Shown here piece by piece: positions 8,933 through 16,482 of a DNA stretch of 64,000 nucleotides. The DNA is from Mycolicibacterium arabiense. Lineage in GTDB: Bacteria; Actinomycetota; Actinomycetes; Mycobacteriales; Mycobacteriaceae. Every line of letters begins with the position of its first letter. Position 1 is the first letter of the stretch. Location of the stretch: positions 3,100,001 through 3,164,000 of the forward strand of contig NZ_AP022593.1 of NCBI RefSeq assembly GCF_010731815.2, in the 5' to 3' direction. A program made the translations under genes and the position numbers. The notes beneath the pieces are model-generated. The model did not search any database, was not told where the DNA came from, and worked only from the letters and a program-made list of their open reading frames with translations.

Positions 8933-8944
8933 AACCGACCGGTT
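8933..8944. promoter_or_regulatory. Palindromic operator-like site upstream of fadE6
   Basis: AACCGACCGGTT is a near-perfect palindrome (10 of 12 positions symmetric), 21 bp before the fadE6 start codon. TetR-family repressors of fatty acid genes bind sites of this kind, but the regulator is not known. Confidence 0.4.
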
Positions 8945-8965
8945 AGTTATCCAGAGGAGGCGACG

Positions 8966-11158
8966 ATGCCCATAGCGATCCTGTCCGAGCACACCGACTT
9001 AGCCGAGTCCGTGCGCTCGTTCGTCAAGCGGGTGGCCCCGTCGGAGGTCCTCCACGAAGCGCTGGAGAACCCGATCCCCAACCCGCCCACCTACTGGAAG
9101 GGCGCTTCCGAGCAGGGGCTGCAGGGCGTCCACCTGTCCGAGGACGTCGGCGGCCAGGGCTTCGGCATCCTCGAACTGGCGATCGTGCTCGCGGAGTTCG
9201 GCTACGGCGCGGTGCCCGGCCCGTTCGTCCCATCGGCCATCGCCAGCGCGCTCATCAGCGCCAACGACCCGGCGGACAAACGCCTCGAAGGCCTGGCCTC
9301 CGGTGAGGTCATCGCCGCCTACGCTCTGCACTCCACGCTCACCGCCACCAAGCAGGGCGGTGGCCTCGTCATCCGCGGCGAGGTCCGCGCCGTGCCCGCC
9401 GCCGAGCAGGCGTCGGTTCTGGTGCTGCCGGTCGCCATCGATGGCGGCGAAGAGTGGGTGGTCCTCGACGCCGACCAGGTCGAGATCGAAGCGGTCGCGA
9501 GCGTCGACCCACTGCGTCCGGTCGCACACGTGCGCGCCAACGCCGTCGAGGTCGCCGATGACCGCGTCCTGTCCAACCTGAGCCGGCCGCTGGCCCGTGC
9601 ACTCATCACCACGCTGCTGTCCGCGGAGGCCATCGGCGTCGCACGCTGGGCCACCGACACCGCCGCCGAGTACGCAAAGATCCGCGAGCAGTTCGGCCGC
9701 CCGATCGGTCAGTTCCAGGCCATCAAGCACAAGTGCGCCAACATGATCGCTGAGACCGAGCGCGCCACCGCCGCCGTATGGGACGCCGCCCGCGCCATCG
9801 ACGAGCTGGCCGAGAAGGGCGCCGAGGGCAGCGCGTTCGAGTTCGCCGCAGCCGTGGCCGGCACCCTGGCTCCCGCTGCCACCCTGCACACCACGCAGGA
9901 CTGCATCCAGGTGCACGGCGGCATCGGGTTCACCTGGGAGCACGACACCAACGTCTACTACCGGCGCGCGATCGTGCTCGCGGCGTCGTTCGGCCGTGCC
10001 GCCGACTACCCGCAGCGCGTCGTCGACGTCGCCACGTCGACCGGTATGCGCCCCATCGAGGTCGACCTCGACTCCGACACCCAGAAGCTGCGCGAAGAGA
10101 TCCGCGCGGAAGTCGCTGCGCTGAAGGCGATGCCAAGCGAGGACCGCACCACCGCGATCGCCGAGGGCGGCTGGGTGCAGCCACACCTGCCCAAGCCGTG
10201 GGGCCGCTCCGCCAGCCCGATCGAGCAAATCATCACCGCCCAGGAGTTCTCCACCGGCCGCGTCAAGCGCCCGCAGATGGGCATCGCCGCGTGGATCATC
10301 CCGTCGATCGTCGCCTTCGGCACCAACGACCAGCAGCAGCGCTTCCTCCCGCCGACGTTCCGCGGCGAGATGATCTGGTGCCAGCTGTTCTCCGAGCCCG
10401 GCGCCGGTTCCGACCTGGCGAGCCTCACCACCAAGGCCACCAAGGTCGATGGCGGCTGGCGCATCACCGGCCAGAAGATCTGGACCACCGGTGCCCAGTA
10501 CTCCGAGTGGGGCGCGCTCCTGGCTCGCACCGATCCCAGCGCGCCGAAGCACCAGGGCATCACGTACTTCCTGCTCGACATGAAGTCCGAGGGCGTCGAG
10601 GTGAAGCCGCTGCGCGAGCTGACCGGCAACGCGATGTTCAACACCGTCTTCATCGACGACGTGTTCGTGCCCGACGAGCTCGTGCTCGGCGAGGTGAACC
10701 GCGGCTGGGAGGTCAGCCGCAACACCCTCACCAACGAGCGGGTGTCGATCGGCGGCAGCGAGCCGCCGTTCCTGGCGAGCCTCGACCAGTTCGTGGCATT
10801 CCTCGCCGAGGGGCACTTCGACCAGATCGAGCAGCACGAGGCAGGCAGGCTGATCGCCGAGGGACACGCCGCCAAGCTGCTGAACATGCGCTCCACGCTG
10901 CTGACGCTGGCCGGCGGTGACCCGATGCCCGCAGCCGCGATCAGCAAGCTGCTGTCGATGAAGACCGGCCAGGGCTACGCCGAGTTCGGCGTCTCCTCGT
11001 TCGGCACCGACGCGGTGATCGGCGATCAGGGCGAAGCGTCCGGCAAGTGGGCGGAGTACCTGCTCGCCGGTCGCGCCACGACGATCTACGGCGGCACGTC
11101 CGAGGTGCAGCTGAACATCATCGCCGAGCGTCTGCTCGGTCTGCCGCGCGATCCGTAG
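8966..11158 (+). CDS. fadE6: Acyl-CoA dehydrogenase FadE6 (tandem two-domain)
   Basis: A 730-residue protein made of two acyl-CoA dehydrogenase units, the size of M. tuberculosis FadE6. The first unit (about 1-355) ends in the family signature IQVHGGIGFTWEHD; the second (about 365-730) contains QLFSEPGAGSDLAS and TGQKIWTTGA, and ends in IYGGTSEVQLNIIAERLLGL. The enzyme class uses FAD to introduce the alpha-beta double bond of acyl-CoA substrates. Which half is catalytically active was not resolved. AGAGGAGG at 8953-8960 gives a strong ribosome binding site. It normally faces fadD2; here about 17 kb separates them. Confidence 0.92.
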   Translation: MPIAILSEHTDLAESVRSFVKRVAPSEVLHEALENPIPNPPTYWKGASEQGLQGVHLSEDVGGQGFGILELAIVLAEFGYGAVPGPFVPSAIASALISANDPADKRLEGLASGEVIAAYALHSTLTATKQGGGLVIRGEVRAVPAAEQASVLVLPVAIDGGEEWVVLDADQVEIEAVASVDPLRPVAHVRANAVEVADDRVLSNLSRPLARALITTLLSAEAIGVARWATDTAAEYAKIREQFGRPIGQFQAIKHKCANMIAETERATAAVWDAARAIDELAEKGAEGSAFEFAAAVAGTLAPAATLHTTQDCIQVHGGIGFTWEHDTNVYYRRAIVLAASFGRAADYPQRVVDVATSTGMRPIEVDLDSDTQKLREEIRAEVAALKAMPSEDRTTAIAEGGWVQPHLPKPWGRSASPIEQIITAQEFSTGRVKRPQMGIAAWIIPSIVAFGTNDQQQRFLPPTFRGEMIWCQLFSEPGAGSDLASLTTKATKVDGGWRITGQKIWTTGAQYSEWGALLARTDPSAPKHQGITYFLLDMKSEGVEVKPLRELTGNAMFNTVFIDDVFVPDELVLGEVNRGWEVSRNTLTNERVSIGGSEPPFLASLDQFVAFLAEGHFDQIEQHEAGRLIAEGHAAKLLNMRSTLLTLAGGDPMPAAAISKLLSMKTGQGYAEFGVSSFGTDAVIGDQGEASGKWAEYLLAGRATTIYGGTSEVQLNIIAERLLGLPRDP

Positions 11159-11198
11159 ATCACATCTGCTGGCGCCGTCCGCCCGACGTCGCGAGTAT

Positions 11199-11213
11199 GG
11201 AGGTACGACCTCC
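11199..11213. promoter_or_regulatory. Perfect inverted repeat upstream of DCC-family gene
   Basis: GGAGGT-ACG-ACCTCC is a perfect 15-bp inverted repeat, 26 bp before the GTG start of the DCC protein. It may be an operator, or a small hairpin after fadE6. No T-run follows. Confidence 0.35.
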
Positions 11214-11238
11214 TGTTCGACGACGAAGGGCGGACGAC

Positions 11239-11676
11239 GTGAGTGACTCCGAGAATGCCTCGACCGCACCGGTTCTGCTGTACGACGGGGTCTGCGGGGT
11301 GTGCAACCGCGGGGTGCGAACCATTCTCCGATTCGACCGGCGGGGCACGTTGCGGTTCGCGGCGCTGGACAGCGACTTCGCCCGCGGCGTCATCGCCCGT
11401 CATCCAGAATTGGCCGACGTCGATTCCGTTGTCTACGTGACCAATCCCGGCGGGAGCGACGAAACCGTCGACATCCAGTCGGCGGCCATGTTCCGGGTTG
11501 CGGAGTACCTGGGCGGCCCCTGGCGGCTGACGCTGGCGGCACGTGCGATCCCGCCCTTCCTCCGAGACTGGGCCTACGCCCGCTTCGCCGAGGTCCGCTA
11601 TCACGTCGGCGGACAGTACGACACCTGCCCCATCCCGCCGCCGGAGGTCCGCAGCCGGTTCATCGACGCCGCCTGA
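11239..11676 (+). CDS. Thiol-disulfide oxidoreductase DCC family protein (DUF393)
   Basis: A 145-residue DUF393 protein named for its N-terminal Asp-x-x-Cys-x-x-Cys motif, here LLYDGVCGVCNRGV near residues 15-28. The family has a predicted thioredoxin-like fold, but its reaction is not established. The frame is open from 11047, inside fadE6. GTG 11239 is chosen because it starts just before the conserved motif and has GAAGGG upstream. It is the first gene of the block separating fadE6 from fadD2. Confidence 0.8.
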   Translation: MSDSENASTAPVLLYDGVCGVCNRGVRTILRFDRRGTLRFAALDSDFARGVIARHPELADVDSVVYVTNPGGSDETVDIQSAAMFRVAEYLGGPWRLTLAARAIPPFLRDWAYARFAEVRYHVGGQYDTCPIPPPEVRSRFIDAA

Positions 11677-11753
11677 CGCTCTCGGTCGGACCAGCCGCCG
11701 TTGTCGCCCGCTGAGCACGACGCTACGGCAGAATTCGTACGACGTCGGCCGGC

Positions 11754-11759
11754 AGGAGG
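11754..11759 (+). promoter_or_regulatory. Shine-Dalgarno that fixes the ACG start of the LysR gene
   Basis: AGGAGG lies six bases before an ACG codon at 11766. In the LysR frame no ATG, GTG or TTG occurs between the upstream stop and codon 82, so this site marks ACG as the start position. Confidence 0.6.
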
Positions 11760-11765
11760 TGTACG

Positions 11766-12710
11766 ACGAGCGACCCCAAGTCGGCTGTCACGCTTCGCCA
11801 GCTGCGGTACTTCGCCGTCCTCGGCGAAGAACTGAACTACCGGCGGGCCGCCGAACGGCTGTTCATCACCCAGCCCGCGCTGTCGACCGCGATCAAGGCG
11901 CTTGAGCACGCGTTCGGCGTCACCCTCTTCACCCGCAGCACCCGCGAGGTCGCCCTGACCGATCTCGGCGCGGCATGGCTGCCGCAGGTACAGCAGGCCC
12001 TCTCCGGAGTGGACGCCGTCGTCGCCAACCTCGTCACGCTGTCCGGCACCCGACACGGCGTATTGCGGCTGGGGTACTTGATCGGCACCGGGGCCGATCT
12101 CCTGTTCCGGATGGTCCGGCACTTCGAGGCCGTCTACCCGGACGTCACGGTCGAGCCGATCGAGTACGACTTCGGCGACCCCACCGCGGGCCTGGGCGAC
12201 GGCACCACCGAGGTGGCGATCATCCGGCCGCCGGTCGACCTGCCCGAACACCGCATGCTGATGCTCGACTCCGAGTCCTGGGTTGCGTGCCTGCCGCGTG
12301 ACCACCGACTCGCCGAGCGCACCGAGGTCCGGATCGCCGAGCTGCTCGACGACCCCATCGTGTGCGCACCGCTGACGGCCGGGCCATGGCGGGACTACTG
12401 GCTGGCGATGGACGTCCGCGGCAACCGGCCGCCCACCATTGCAGCGATCGCAGCGACGTACGAGGCGGAGACGACGTCGATCGCGCGCGGTCTCGGGATC
12501 AGCTTCACGACGTCGTCGGTGGCCCGCTTCTACGACCGTCCCGGCATCGTTTACGTGCCGATCACGGATCGGCCGCCCAGCCATACGGCTCTAGCGTGGC
12601 ATCCCGCCAGGCTCTCGCCGCAGGCGGAAGCCCTGGTCAGACTGGTGCAGTCGCAGTGGAGCTTCGGTGACGCGTCCGACGTCGCACCGATTGATAACTC
12701 CGCGTTATGA
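11766..12710 (+). CDS. LysR-family transcriptional regulator with apparent ACG start
   Basis: A 314-residue LysR regulator. The winged helix-turn-helix is complete from the first codons (SDPKSAVTLRQLRYFAVLG, then NYRRAAERLFITQPALSTAI), followed by a substrate-binding domain. In this frame there is no standard start before 12009, which would delete the DNA-binding domain. ACG 11766 is placed exactly where family ATG codons lie and follows AGGAGG by six bases, so an ATG-to-ACG change is likely. The gene is either translated weakly from ACG or has lost its start. A LysR-type box at its 3' end points to the permease-transaminase operon as target. Confidence 0.75.
   Translation, partial: TSDPKSAVTLRQLRYFAVLGEELNYRRAAERLFITQPALSTAIKALEHAFGVTLFTRSTREVALTDLGAAWLPQVQQALSGVDAVVANLVTLSGTRHGVLRLGYLIGTGADLLFRMVRHFEAVYPDVTVEPIEYDFGDPTAGLGDGTTEVAIIRPPVDLPEHRMLMLDSESWVACLPRDHRLAERTEVRIAELLDDPIVCAPLTAGPWRDYWLAMDVRGNRPPTIAAIAATYEAETTSIARGLGISFTTSSVARFYDRPGIVYVPITDRPPSHTALAWHPARLSPQAEALVRLVQSQWSFGDASDVAPIDNSAL
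12694..12708. promoter_or_regulatory. LysR-type box upstream of permease-transaminase operon
   Basis: ATAAC-TCCGC-GTTAT is a perfect 15-bp inverted repeat with the T-N11-A spacing typical of LysR sites. It overlaps the last codons of the lysR gene and lies about 100 bp before the permease start, a usual activator position. Confidence 0.65.
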
Positions 12711-12808
12711 GTAGATCAAATCATTGAACTTCCGGTGAACGGCTGACGGGGCTTTCCTGTCATCAGTCGCTTTTCCGTCCCGTCACCCCGCTCTGAACTG
12801 GAGTGCTC

Positions 12809-14311
12809 ATGACCGACACACCCGTACGACCGACCGACCCCGCGCCGCCGGCGCTGAACGCCGAGGACGCCAAGCTCGCCGAACTCGGCTACACCCAGAA
12901 ACTCGACCGCTCGGTCGGCACACTCGCGTCGTTCGCGATCGGCTTCGCCACGATCAGCGCCACCACCGCGGTGTTCACCGGCTTCGGCGCCGGCTACTTC
13001 ACCGCGGGTGCACCGTTCGTGTGGACGCTGCTGTTGGCAGGCGCGGTCTTCGCGCTCTGGACGTTCATCGCGGCCGACCTCACCGCGAAGCTCCCGCTCG
13101 CCGGCTACTCCTATCAGTGGATCAGCCGCATCAACGGTCCCGACCTCGCCTGGTTCACCGGCTTCATCGCCCTGATGGGCTGGGTGTGCGGCATGACCGG
13201 GGTCGGCTTCATCCTGTCCGGGTACCTCGGCGGACTGATGGGCTGGACGCTGACCCAGAGCACGCAAATCCTGCTCGCGATCGCCGTCGTCTTCGTCTGC
13301 GTGCTGATCAACATCTACGGCGTGCGGTTCGCGACGATGGTCAACAACATCGGCGTCAGCCTCGAACTCGTGATCACCGTCGGCGCCACCGCCCTGATCG
13401 CCATCATCGCGTTCTCGGCGCCGGAGAACCACCAGCCGATCTCGGTGCTGTTCACCGGCGGCGAGTCCGGCGACAAGGACTCCTACATGCTGGCCTGGCT
13501 GGCCGCCGCGCTCGGCCCGTTCTTCGGCCTGATCGGCGTGGAGTCCGGCGCCGACGTCGCCGAGGAGACCAAGAACGCGCGCCACGTCGTGCCCAAGACC
13601 ATGTTCTACGCGCTGGTCACGTCGATCGTCATCGAGCTGCTGATGTACGTCGTCTACGTGCTCGCCATCAAGGACGTGGCGGCGGTCGAGGCCAACTCGT
13701 CGGCACCGATCGAGGAGATCATCACCCAGCAGGCCGGGCCGGTCGTCACCAAGATCATCGTGGCGGTGGCGCTCACCAACATCCTCGCCTGCCTGCTGGC
13801 CAACATCCTGGTCGCGACGCGGCTCACCTACTCGATGGCCCGCGACAACATGCTGCCGTTCTCCAAGGTGTGGCGGCACGTCTCGCCGACGCGAAAGACG
13901 CCCACGTTCGCGGTGATTGGGCTCGGCGTCCTGTCGACGATGCTGCTGTTGTCGGCGCTGGTCAACGAGAAGGCGTTCAACTACATCATCGGCATCGCGT
14001 CGCTGCTGTTCTTCTTCGTCTACATCCTGCAGACGATCGGTCTACTCGTCGGCTACCGCAAGGGCACCATCCCCGCACCGGAGCCCGGCACGTTCGACCT
14101 CGGCCGCTGGCGTCTGCCCCTCTACGTCACCGCCCTCGTGGTGTTCCTCGGCGTGGCCGTGGCACTGCTGTTCCTCCCGCAGTTCACCAGCAACAAGTGG
14201 GTCTTCCTCGGCATCGTCGTCATCGCGGCGATCTGGTGGGCCACCGGCCTCAAGTCGCGGCTACGCAATGGCGACGCCGGTGCCACCTACGCCAAGACCC
14301 ACGACCTCTGA
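12809..14311 (+). CDS. APC-family amino acid/amine permease
   Basis: A 500-residue integral membrane transporter of the amino acid-polyamine-organocation superfamily, with about twelve hydrophobic segments. The N-terminal stretch KLDRSVGTLASFAIGFATISATTAVFTGFG has the glycine-rich TM1 hairpin typical of the family, and a later GVESGADVAEETKNARHVVPK loop matches TM6-7 of these proteins. ATG 12809 has GGAG five bases upstream. It precedes the transaminase by 22 bp, so both are probably co-transcribed; the permease would import the amine or amino acid the enzyme uses. Substrate not determined. Confidence 0.85.
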   Translation: MTDTPVRPTDPAPPALNAEDAKLAELGYTQKLDRSVGTLASFAIGFATISATTAVFTGFGAGYFTAGAPFVWTLLLAGAVFALWTFIAADLTAKLPLAGYSYQWISRINGPDLAWFTGFIALMGWVCGMTGVGFILSGYLGGLMGWTLTQSTQILLAIAVVFVCVLINIYGVRFATMVNNIGVSLELVITVGATALIAIIAFSAPENHQPISVLFTGGESGDKDSYMLAWLAAALGPFFGLIGVESGADVAEETKNARHVVPKTMFYALVTSIVIELLMYVVYVLAIKDVAAVEANSSAPIEEIITQQAGPVVTKIIVAVALTNILACLLANILVATRLTYSMARDNMLPFSKVWRHVSPTRKTPTFAVIGLGVLSTMLLLSALVNEKAFNYIIGIASLLFFFVYILQTIGLLVGYRKGTIPAPEPGTFDLGRWRLPLYVTALVVFLGVAVALLFLPQFTSNKWVFLGIVVIAAIWWATGLKSRLRNGDAGATYAKTHDL

Positions 14312-14333
14312 TCCCCGAAAGGACCTACCCCTC

Positions 14334-15350
14334 ATGACTTCCACCTCCCTCGGCACCAGCAACCTCGTCGCCGTCGAACCCGGCGCCATCCGCGAGGACA
14401 CCCCACCCGGTTCGGTGATCCAGTACAGCGACTACGAACTCGACACCTCGAGCCCCTTCGCAGGCGGCGTGGCGTGGATCGAAGGCGAATACATGCCCGC
14501 CGAGGACGCGAAGATCTCCATCTTCGACACCGGCTTCGGCCACTCCGACCTGACCTACACCGTCGCCCACGTGTGGCACGGCAACGTCTTTCGGCTCGGC
14601 GACCACCTGGACCGCCTCCTCGACGGCGCACGCAAGCTGCGCCTGGACGCCGGCATGACCAAGGACGAACTAGCCGACATCACCAAGCGGTGCATCGCAA
14701 TGTCCCAGCTGCGCGAGTCGTTCGTGAACCTGACCGTGACGCGCGGGTACGGACGGCGCAAGGGCGAGAAGGACCTGAGCAAGCTGACCCACCAGGTCTA
14801 CATCTACGCGATCCCGTACCTGTGGGCGTTCCCGCCCGCCGAGCAGATCTTCGGCACCACCGCGATCGTGCCGCGGCACGTGCGCCGCGCCGGCCGCAAC
14901 ACCGTCGACCCGACGATCAAGAACTACCAGTGGGGCGACCTGACCGCGGCCAGCTTCGAGGCCAAGGACCGCGGCGCGCGTACCGCGATCCTGCTCGACT
15001 CCGACAGCTGCGTCGCCGAGGGTCCGGGCTTCAACGTCTGCATCGTCAAGGACGGCAAGCTGGCGTCCCCGTCACGAAATGCGTTGCCGGGCATCACCCG
15101 CAAGACGGTCTTCGAGATCGCCGACGCCATGGGCATCGAGGCCACGCTGCGCGACGTCACCAGCCACGAGCTGTACGACGCCGACGAGATCATGGCCGTC
15201 ACCACCGCCGGCGGCGTCACGCCGATCAACTCGCTCGACGGCGAGCCGATCGGCAACGGCGAGCCGGGCCCCATGACGGTGGCGATCCGCGACCGGTTCT
15301 GGGCGCTGATGGACGAGCCGGGCCCCCTGATCGAGGCGATCGACTACTGA
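14334..15350 (+). CDS. Fold-type IV PLP transaminase resembling (R)-selective amine transaminases
   Basis: A 338-residue PLP-dependent class IV aminotransferase. From memory it closely follows the Arthrobacter (R)-amine transaminase (ATA-117 parent), for example in YSDYELD, GGVAWIEG, ISIFDTGFGHSDLTYTV, VYIYAIPYLW and LPGITRKTVFEIA. K196 in TIKNYQWGD is the PLP lysine, and E229 in VAEGPGFNV is the usual cofactor-contacting glutamate. The VYIYAIPYLW strand matches these enzymes better than it does branched-chain or D-amino acid transaminases. AAAGGA lies ten bases upstream. The linked permease and LysR suggest deamination of an imported primary amine or amino acid. Confidence 0.85.
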   Translation: MTSTSLGTSNLVAVEPGAIREDTPPGSVIQYSDYELDTSSPFAGGVAWIEGEYMPAEDAKISIFDTGFGHSDLTYTVAHVWHGNVFRLGDHLDRLLDGARKLRLDAGMTKDELADITKRCIAMSQLRESFVNLTVTRGYGRRKGEKDLSKLTHQVYIYAIPYLWAFPPAEQIFGTTAIVPRHVRRAGRNTVDPTIKNYQWGDLTAASFEAKDRGARTAILLDSDSCVAEGPGFNVCIVKDGKLASPSRNALPGITRKTVFEIADAMGIEATLRDVTSHELYDADEIMAVTTAGGVTPINSLDGEPIGNGEPGPMTVAIRDRFWALMDEPGPLIEAIDY

Positions 15351-15358
15351 CCCGACGC

Positions 15359-15407
15359 GATTCGTGGAGCATTTCCTGCGCTCACCGCAGGAGATGTTCC
15401 ACGAATC
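15359..15407 (+). terminator. Long hairpin after the transaminase gene
   Basis: Arms at 15359-15380 and 15386-15407 pair over 22 positions (20 Watson-Crick and two G-U in RNA) around a five-base loop. It begins nine bases after the transaminase stop. No T-run follows. It may terminate the operon or stabilise its 3' end; the stem is much longer than an ordinary terminator. Confidence 0.55.
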
Positions 15408-15483
15408 GGCGGTGGTGTTTGCAGCCCCGGTCGCCGGGTACCGCCCGCGGCGTCCAATCAGACACCGTCATAGGAGGAACACC

Positions 15484-15708
15484 ATGGCAACAGGCGAAAC
15501 CGGGTTCGACGACGTGACGTTCGATCTCATCTCGGTCCAGTACCACTCACTCAAGGCGGGCCACGACTACGGGCAGTACGTGCGCGACGCGCGCAACGCC
15601 GGCCTCGACGACGTGGCATCGTTCTTCGAGGAGGTCATGTCCCAGGACTCGGAGCGGGCAGCGCGCTGCCACCAATTCCTAGGGCAGCTACAAAGTTCCG
15701 ACGCATAG
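15484..15708 (+). CDS. Small conserved-looking hypothetical protein (74 aa)
   Basis: A 74-residue acidic protein starting MATGETGFDDVTFDLISVQY. It has two predicted helices, with SLKAGHDYGQYVRDARNAG and VASFFEEVMSQDSERAARCH. The spacing of His, Tyr and Glu in the helices recalls ferritin-like fragments, but metal binding is not shown. AGGAGGA five bases before ATG 15484 is a strong ribosome binding site and supports it being real. It follows the long hairpin and is convergent with the TetR gene. Function unknown. Confidence 0.7.
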   Translation: MATGETGFDDVTFDLISVQYHSLKAGHDYGQYVRDARNAGLDDVASFFEEVMSQDSERAARCHQFLGQLQSSDA

Positions 15709-15722
15709 GGACCCGCAACCCC

Positions 15723-16331
15723 CTAGGCCGGGGGGTTGATCAGTGCGACGGCGCTGCGCACCGCCTCCTCGGTGACGTCGGCGAGGGGTCGGTCGTGTTC
15801 GACGGTGTGGGCCGCCAGTTCCCGGAGGCCACCGATCAGCAGCACCGCTCTGGCATGCGGGATCCGGCTGATGCCGACGGCCCTCAATTCCTCGGTGTCG
15901 CTGAGGGTTTGGACCAATCGCACGAACTGGTCCATGGCATCGCGTTGGAGTGACCGCGCAGGAAGGCCCAGGGCAGGAACGTCGCGGATCCAGCTGAGGG
16001 TGAGGTGCCTGCGGCGTTCGGCCCAGTCGAACCACGTCTCGACCGCCTGTCGAACTTGGTGCTGCCAGGGCGTCGCCGGGTCGACCGCCGCTGCGACCGC
16101 CGCGAGGTTGGCGTCGTTGGTCTCCGACAGCAGCGCGACCAGGCACGCCTCACGGCCGTCGAACGCGGCGTAGAACTTCGACTTCGACGTCCGCGCCCGC
16201 CGCACTACGTCGGCCACCATCGTGTTCGCGTAACCGACTTCCGCGATTGACTCCGCCATCGCCTCGAGGATGCGGCGCCGGTAGACCTCCGGCCCACGTT
16301 CGTCGGATCGTCCGGATACCGCTGCAGTCAC
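15723..16331 (-). CDS. TetR-family regulator divergent from CYP138-like gene (Rv0135c-like)
   Basis: A 202-residue TetR repressor with an N-terminal helix-turn-helix (RRRILEAMAESIAEVG, then VADVVRRARTSKSKFYAAF) and a helical ligand domain. The open frame reaches 16484, but GTG 16331 has AGAAAGG eight bases upstream and gives the usual family length. The gene is divergent from a CYP138-like P450, the same pairing as Rv0135c/Rv0136. A large symmetric element sits between them, so it very probably represses the P450. Ligand unknown. Confidence 0.88.
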   Translation of the reverse strand: MTAAVSGRSDERGPEVYRRRILEAMAESIAEVGYANTMVADVVRRARTSKSKFYAAFDGREACLVALLSETNDANLAAVAAAVDPATPWQHQVRQAVETWFDWAERRRHLTLSWIRDVPALGLPARSLQRDAMDQFVRLVQTLSDTEELRAVGISRIPHARAVLLIGGLRELAAHTVEHDRPLADVTEEAVRSAVALINPPA

Positions 16332-16429
16332 TCCCGAGACCTTTCTGCCAGGTCTGATGGTAGATCCGGCTTGAACCACTCGTCGCACCATCTCCGCGGG
16401 GACGACGACGGAATCGTGGACCGAGACTC

Positions 16430-16469
16430 TGGTACACCAGCGTACTAAAACTAGTACACTCACGTACCA
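16430..16469. promoter_or_regulatory. Nested 40-bp operator between TetR and P450 genes
   Basis: An inner perfect repeat GTACTA-AAAC-TAGTAC (16442-16457) and outer arms TGGTAC (16430-16435) and GTACCA (16464-16469) share exactly one centre of symmetry. In all, 14 of 20 positions are paired. The outer right arm touches the P450 ribosome binding site AAAGGAGG. This is the likely TetR operator, possibly for two dimers. Confidence 0.75.
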
Positions 16470-16482
16470 AAGGAGGTTCCAC

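Noticed and set aside
8999..11269. Minus-strand open frame of 756 residues
   Set aside because: Antisense to fadE6, whose acyl-CoA dehydrogenase signatures are unmistakable.
11543..11905. Frame giving a GTG start (11759) just after AGGAGG near the LysR gene
   Set aside because: It runs only to 11905 with Arg/Pro-rich sequence. The LysR DNA-binding domain is in the neighbouring frame, so the ACG start is more likely.
12716..13879. Long minus-strand open frame (387 residues) with repetitive Asp/Arg/Gly composition
   Set aside because: It lies antisense to the APC permease and has low-complexity content typical of shadow frames.
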